Positions 58,460 through 64,000 of a stretch of 64,000 nucleotides of DNA are shown piece after piece. The position numbers and the translations under genes are program-made. The number at the start of each line of letters is the position of its first letter. Within the stretch, counting starts at the first letter, position 1. Origin of the DNA: Asterella californica (lineage: Eukaryota > Streptophyta > Marchantiopsida > Marchantiales > Aytoniaceae); contig JAYKYS010000011.1 of assembly GCA_036924285.1 (NCBI GenBank), positions 186,001 to 250,000 on the forward strand. Direction: 5' to 3'. The notes beneath the pieces were generated by a model, which was not told the DNA's origin, searched no databases, and worked only from the letters and a program-made list of their open reading frames with translations.

Positions 58460-59629
58460 TCAAGTCCAGTACTTCTTGACACGACATCCATTAACACGAG
58501 TGGTCGTCAAGGTGTCATCTAATTCTGCCAATTGAAAAGAATCATTGTCGAAGACTTCTGGGATTTTGTAAGGGCCCATCCAACGAAGATGAAGCTTCCT
58601 AGAGAACTTTAGATGTATGTTGTCGTATAGGAGAACCATATCTCCATCCTCGACAATCATCTTCTTCAGCTTGCTGTCATAATTAACCTTTCGTTGTGCT
58701 TGTACTTCGTAAGTCTTCTCTAGAGCTGCATTCCTGTCTTCTTCAAACTCCACAAAGTTCAAAAGACATTGCTCCTGACTTTCCTATTCTTTCATGTAAC
58801 GGCCAACATATAGGTGAGAACCTCCAACTCAATGGACCATAAGTTAGACAGAAGGGTGTCTTCTGAGTGATGACCTTAGGCAAAATCCTAAAAGCCTACA
58901 ACACCAAAGGTAACTTCGTGTCTCAATCATAAGCGTGGTTTACAGTTACCTTATTTAAAATATTACATAGAAGATCATTCGACTTCTCTGTTAATCCATT
59001 AGCCTTCGGGTTGTACGGAGTCATCTTTCGATGCTTGATCATGAATACTAGGTCAAGAGAGTAATGATCTCATTCATAAAATGAGTTCCTTTGTCAGACA
59101 CTAGTTCGAGTGGACATAGGTAACGGGTGATGATGTTGTGTCAAAGAAATTTGACAATCACTGTTGCATCGTTCTTTCTAGTAGCCTCGTCTTCTACCCT
59201 TCTCGTGGCATAGTCTGTGGCTACTAGAATGTACCGTGCTCGGGTCCTTCTAGCTGTAGGAGCGATTGGATCAATGAAATCGATTCCTCATTTTTCAAAA
59301 GATGCTTGAGGTAAAATAGAAGTAAGAGATCACCGAGTGGTGGCTGTAGATCTTTTCATTCTCTGACAAGCATCACATCTTTTGATTTCTTGAAAAATGT
59401 CTCTATACGTGATCGGCCACCAGTAGCAAACATCCAACATCTTCTTCACTGGCATCTTTAGTCCATAGTGACCTCCAGCGTCTTCGTAGTGAAGTCTCAT
59501 GATCACCGCCTTTATTTCAGAAGGCTCGAGGCATCTCCTCAGCTTCTCATTGTGTCCACATGATCGATGTGGACACAATGTCTGCATAAGGTACTTCCTT
59601 TTGTAGGAAGACCACCCTCTGCTCAGCAT
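58460..59629 (-). pseudogene. Integrase of the 55-64 kb gypsy element
   Basis: The zinc-binding domain at 59629-59330 has the HHCC pattern (HYEDAGGHYGLKMPVKKML ... CDACQRMK). Core remnants lie around 59330-58900 in mixed frames. The C-terminal domain 58762-58460 reads YDSKLKKMIVEDGDMVLLYD and LRWMGPYKIPEVFDNDSFQL, ending KYWT and stop. Frames are broken in the core, so integration activity is lost in this copy. Confidence 0.8.
59548..59580. repeat. Perfect 14-bp hairpin in integrase relic
   Basis: CATTGTGTCCACAT (59548-59561) pairs with 59567-59580, with loop GATCG. It lies in the integrase zinc-domain coding region (LCPHRSCGHNEK) and may be a chance or local duplication-inversion. Confidence 0.85.
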
Positions 59630-59827
59630 CCAATCCTTCTGGGTAGATCTTCCAAGAACTTTCTAAGGTCCTTGAAAATAGATACCTCCGTGGAAGTTGT
59701 GTAAACAAGGTCATAATACCTTGTTTCGGCTTCTGTAGATGGGCAGTACGCCCCCCTCAGATTGTGACGTATCTAAAGAAACTTGAAACAGCTTCTCTTT
59801 GAAAAACTTGTCTTCCACCTCGTCTTC

Positions 59828-60193
59828 TCAGAGTTTTATCTCAAGTCTGGACAGATAGTCAACATTTACATGTTGTCTTCCAGACATGTACTCAACAGTA
59901 TAAGTGAATTCTCGAAGTAGAAGAATCCATCTAGCAATCTTATCTGACAAATCTGCCTTCTTAACTAAATGCTTCAAAGAAAAATGATCCACATAGAAAA
60001 CAAACGGGTTGGCCAAAAGATAATGCTTAAACTTCGTGCAGGAATAGATCATGCCAAGGCACTCCCTCTCAGTTGTCGAGTACTTCTTCTCGACATCGCT
60101 GAGTTGTCTTCTTGCATAGTAAATAGGATAATCTTTCTTCTTCTCATCTTTCTGGCTCAATATCACCCCTATGGCAAAGACGGAGACATCCAC
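59828..60193 (-). pseudogene. RNase H domain of the 55-64 kb gypsy element
   Basis: Open for 121 residues: MDVSVFAIGVILSQKD, PIYYARRQLSDVEKKYSTTE, ERECLGMIYSCTKFKHYL, FYVDHFSLKHLVKKADLSDK and YMSGRQHVNVDYLSRLE. This is the standard gypsy RNase H with its connection to integrase. In active elements it degrades the RNA strand of the hybrid. Confidence 0.9.
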
Positions 60194-60249
60194 ATAAATG
60201 TAGAAGACCTTTTCTCAATCCGGTGGTCTTAAGACAGGGGATTCTGATA

Positions 60250-61130
60250 GAAGCTTCTTTGTCTCATCGAAAGCTTCTTGCTGCTCAAAAGTCCAAACGT
60301 AAGGTTCATCCTTCTTCAACAGCTTGGTAAGTCTTCCAACCACCTCTGCATATCTGTCAATGAACCTCTTGTAGTATCCTCATTATCCAAGAAGCTTCTC
60401 AACCGGGTCAGCTTAGCAAGTGGTTGAAGTTTCATGATAACTTCCACCTTGGCACATTCGACTTCTATATGCCTTCCAGAAATCCTATGATCCAACAAGA
60501 TTCTCTCTATCAATCCAAAGAAGCACTTCTCATGATGCAAAGCCAAACGATGTTCCTTGCACTTCAAAAAACACTTCCTCAAAAATATCAGATGGTCCAC
60601 CTTGGATCCAAACACACAAAAATCATCTAAAAAGATCTCCATAAAAGTCCGAAGATACTCTTTAAAAATCATAATCATAAGTCTATAGAATGTGACAAGA
60701 GCATTAAACAAACCAAATGAGATTTGGTTATATGCGTAACTTCCTCAATCAGTAGTGAAAGTTATCTTCAACTTGTCTTCCTCTCTTACTGATACTTGGT
60801 TGTATCCAGATACCCGTCCAAGAAGCTGCATAACTCATGTCCTGCTACCTGATCTAACACATAATCTGTAAATGACAAAGGATGCTGGTCCATTTTCGTG
60901 ACCAAGTTCAGCTTCGAGAAATCATGACACACCTTGATCTTACTTGTCTGCTTCTTGAGAATGATGACAATCGGAGCTACCCACTCACTGCTAAGCATTG
61001 GGAAGACAACTCCCGCTTTCAAATACTAGTCAATTTGATCTTTTCCACAAGAACTGAGTACTTGGGGTTGAGTTGATGTTGTCTCTGCCATGCAGGAACA
61101 ACGCCTTCCCGCAAGTCATTTCGATGTTCT
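60250..61130 (-). pseudogene. Reverse transcriptase of the 55-64 kb gypsy element
   Basis: Fingers/palm pieces at 61022-60786: WVAPIVIILKKQTSKIKVCH, DFSKLNLVTKMDQHPLSF, LDQVAGHELCSFLDGY. Palm/thumb at 60711-60316: FMEIFLDDFCVFGSKVDHL carries the catalytic box as FLDD, then LALHHEKCFFGL, LLDHRISGRHIEVECAKVEV and the thumb RLRSFL. A frameshift near 60720-60790 splits the domain. Confidence 0.85.
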
Positions 61131-61139
61131 CGCAATTCT

Positions 61140-62234
61140 CTATGTATGCCTTTCATGTCTTCTATGGTCCACAGAGACATCTTGAAACCCTGTCAGGAGT
61201 TCTCTGAAGTCTTCGAGCTGATGATCATCGATTACCTTTAGAAGCTTCAGCTTCTTCCATGGAGCAATCTGCATCTCATGAAGATCGTCAGGGTTCATCA
61301 TTCCTTCAGGCGGGCTGTATTCACTAACACCAAAATATTTTTGTTTGAGGGCTTTTTCCACATTGACTCAGGTCTGATTGATCAGCTAACTGATCTTCCC
61401 AAGGAAAGACAATACTTCGTCTTCTAGAAGCTATTCTTCCAAAATTTCATAGCACTCAATGTATCCATAATCCACCTCATCATCTTCTTTTGAGGTGTCT
61501 GTATTACACAGATAATTTACCACAAACTCATCTCTTCTTTCATCACTATCAAAAGACTCGGTTGAGTCTTCTGCTATGTTTTCTTTCGTGGTAGAGGGAG
61601 TTTTACCTTGATGTCCAATCTTCATCCAAGAGAGTGAGACTTTGGACTTCTCTCCTTGGTTGGGTGTGGGATTAGAAAATCTCAATCGATGTCTTCGTCA
61701 ATCGGTATTTACATTTACAGCATACAGCCAAGGTCTTCCTATCAAAACCTGATATCCAACCTTAGCTACAGGTCGCAACATAATGTAAGTGAAGTAGAAA
61801 GATATTCCCTCAATTACCGTCAAGATATCTTTCAGTTGTCCCAAAAGTCATCTTCGGGTCTGATCCGTCATTATGAGAATCCTTGAAGTATGCTAGAACT
61901 CAGTGAAACCTAAGGCGTGTGCATTTTTCTCAATCATGATGTTGACTCCGGAGCTCAAATCAGTGAGTATCTTCTTCAGAAGACAACCATGGATCTCCAT
62001 GTCAAGTTCTGGGGCTCTTAAATCTTCATGCTCTATTCTCATGACCGGGGTGCTCTGAGGAAGTTTCACTTTTCTCTCCTTTCTCGATCTTCTAAGAACG
62101 GATTGTAACAGCTTCTGATAACCAGCATTATCATCCGAAAGCTGTTGGAAGGTTACATCCGTCTTTTGATTCCACAAATCTTGCAAGAAGTCATAAGGAG
62201 GTCGCTTCAAAAGAGTGACCGGAGTTTCCAACAT
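61140..62234 (-). pseudogene. Protease region of the 55-64 kb gypsy element
   Basis: At 62234-61893 a frame ends with LDMEIHGCLLKKILTDLSSG followed by VNIMIEKNAHALGF, the retropepsin active-site region (Asp in LTDLSSGVNIM). Below it, 61685-61431 is an acidic linker (DSTESFDSDERRDEF) and 61361-61140 leads into RT. Frames are interrupted. Confidence 0.7.
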
Positions 62235-64000
62235 GGAAGGTTTAGAAGATACTTTCTTAAGTGGAAGACCTTAGTTGGATTTTCTCTTGACTGGGAGCTT
62301 TTCTTTTGGAACAGGGACTGATGTGGTCGATGGAGGAAGCATATGCACTATCTTTTGTCGCTTCTCTAGTTCTTTTTGCATGATCTCTTCTACTTCTTGT
62401 CGGATGTCAAGAGCAAAGTACTTCGGATCTTCTATATCTCAAGTAGGAAAAGAAGGTCATTCCGGAGAGGGTGTTCTCTCCTTGTGCTACTTCTTCTTCT
62501 TAGTATTCTTGCTTCTCTTATGACGAGATCCTGACTTCTCTTTGCTTCTGGTACTCACCTTGGGTACTACGTCATCCATAATTTCCTCTAGAGGCCAACT
62601 ATTTGAATTTGAGCAAGGGCTCCAAGTAGTTTCATCGGTCAGGATAAACGGTGGTGCTTATTCAGGTGGCTTCTTCTTCTAGGTTGCATAAGTCTTCTGC
62701 AGCTGAAGCTCTTTTCCTATGCGTTTCTCAGGATCTGGTTCGTCTTCCTCAATGTGTAGACAACCCATACAATCTCCATTATCTTCTTCTTCTACAGAAA
62801 TATGTTTTATCATTGCTAACTAAAGTTTAGAAGTTGATGCTACTGTAGGAGGTGTGGTATCTACAAACCTTATCATCTGCCGAGGTCGTTGAGTAGAAGA
62901 CAATTCTCAGTGAAGTGTCTTGCTTCCTTACAATTTTCGCACAATGACACTTGCTCAATCTGTCTTCTTGGATGAGGACATGTAGACCACCAATGTCTTG
63001 TTTCTCCAAAATTGTTACATGCTCCAAGAGGAGAGTTTAGAGGTCTCTGTAACGAAGAAGGTTACCATGCGTCTTGATATGTATAGTACCGGCCCTGTCC
63101 CTAAGAGTATAATGATTAAATTGAGTAGGCGGGATAGGAGTAAAAGGTTGTACGTTCTCAATCCTATAGCAGGATTCTCCACTTAGATCGTACAAGTACT
63201 CCTTGTCGTCTTCTTCTCAGTGAGTCCGACTGCTTGACCTTGCGTGCACTGGTCCATGGTGTGTCCAGAAGAGTTGCAGAGATTGCATCAAATGTTTGAC
63301 CAGGAGGTCATGAGTTGCTTCCGCTTGTCCTTCGGGTTCAGAAGATGAACCTTCAAATTTGCAAGCTGCTTGAGCACCTCATCAATCCGAGGATCATGTG
63401 CTGACAGAATAATATGAGTATGTGGGACCTTCTGCACAACTTCTTCCTTGGATCACGACTTCTCCTTCTTCTTCCTTCGTGCCCGCCTATCATGTTCATA
63501 CTCAGATTCTGAAATTTCAGCACTAGATTCCTCATAAGCAAATGACTCTTTTGAAACACTATTATCAGTTTCAGCAGACTTGGATTTCTTGGAAGACTTC
63601 TTCGACTTTATGGACTTCTTCGAGGTCTTCCCTATGTCTCTACTCATATTTCGGATAATGCTTGAGGTTTCATACTGCTCTACGCACTTCTGTACTTCTA
63701 CTAAGTTATCACCTCCTCCTCTTTTACAATACAACTCCATGTCTTGAGACAGTCCTCTTAAGTACCAGTCCACGGCTTGCTGAGCACAGTAACTTGGTCT
63801 ACCTTGGTTTGTGAGATGTGATCCATGAGATCTTGAAACCTCTCAGTGTATTCCCGCAGTGTCTCTTTCTTCTTCTGCTCCAACCTATGAAGTTCTATGA
63901 GGGTCATCTTATCATAGCCCACTCCTCTAAAAAGATGTCTTCATAGTGACCCAAGTGGTCATAACTAAGTCATCATCCAAAGCTTTACTCATCCATTTCC
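62235..64000 (-). pseudogene. gag of the 55-64 kb gypsy element, runs off the window
   Basis: At 63773-63453 a capsid end and basic linker (LSQDMELYCKRGGGDNLVEV, then Ser/Lys-rich SKKSIKSKKSSKKSK). At about 62942-62898 a CX2CX4HX4C knuckle, CENCKEARHFTENC. The sequence above 63780 continues toward the N-terminus in mixed frames and is cut by the window edge. Between knuckle and protease the frame is Ser/Pro-rich with GAAGAC-type codons. Confidence 0.7.

Overview
This is a nuclear segment of a land-plant-type genome. The evidence is three intron-rich host genes with plant orthologues (a RECQ4/BLM-type RecQ helicase, mitochondrial D-lactate dehydrogenase and the GPI-anchor glycosyltransferase PIG-A), many small exons with GT-AG and a few GC-AG introns, and large blocks of decayed Ty3/gypsy retroelements. 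A bryophyte-grade plant (moss or similar) is my best guess from the short introns and retroelement style, but sequence alone does not settle the species.

Layout. 1-1.4 kb: reverse-oriented, rearranged relic of the long-LTR family that is complete at 46.7-52.9 kb. 1.4-7.0 kb: GAAGAC-rich retroelement fragment with an accessory coiled-coil reading frame, an integrase C-terminus, a tRNA-derived SINE candidate and a 416-bp tandem duplication. 6.9-14.2 kb (minus strand): a Ty3/gypsy element ordered gag - protease - cytosine-5 DNA methyltransferase - start of RT - integrase, with most of RT/RNase H missing. 14.2-17.9 kb: LTR-like sequence with a 5S-rRNA-like stretch, a second gypsy pol relic and microsatellites. 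18.4-25.7 kb (plus): RecQ helicase gene. 25.7-34.8 kb: AT-rich intergenic DNA with old dispersed repeats, foldbacks and a few exon-like islands. 34.8-40.4 kb (minus): complete 18-exon D-lactate dehydrogenase gene. 42.2-45.5 kb (minus): complete 8-exon PIG-A gene. 46.4-46.6 kb: dimeric tRNA-like SINE head. 46.684-52.855 kb: complete gag-only LTR retrotransposon with two 1873-bp LTRs. 53.7-54.8 kb: decayed MULE-like transposase. 55-64 kb (minus): another GAAGAC-rich gypsy element with gag, protease, RT, RNase H, integrase and a 3' accessory frame, running off the window.

The host genes are unrelated in pathway (DNA repair/recombination, methylglyoxal/D-lactate metabolism, GPI anchor synthesis) and sit as islands among retroelements. 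The most interesting item is the retroelement-borne C5-methyltransferase domain at 9.6-10.96 kb, which keeps recognisable motifs IV, VI, VIII and X but has a damaged SAM-binding motif I and several TAG interruptions. Second is the 86-bp tandem duplication of a 37-nt exon inside the D-lactate dehydrogenase gene. Splice joins were built by hand from reading-frame continuity and remembered family sequences; no search was run.
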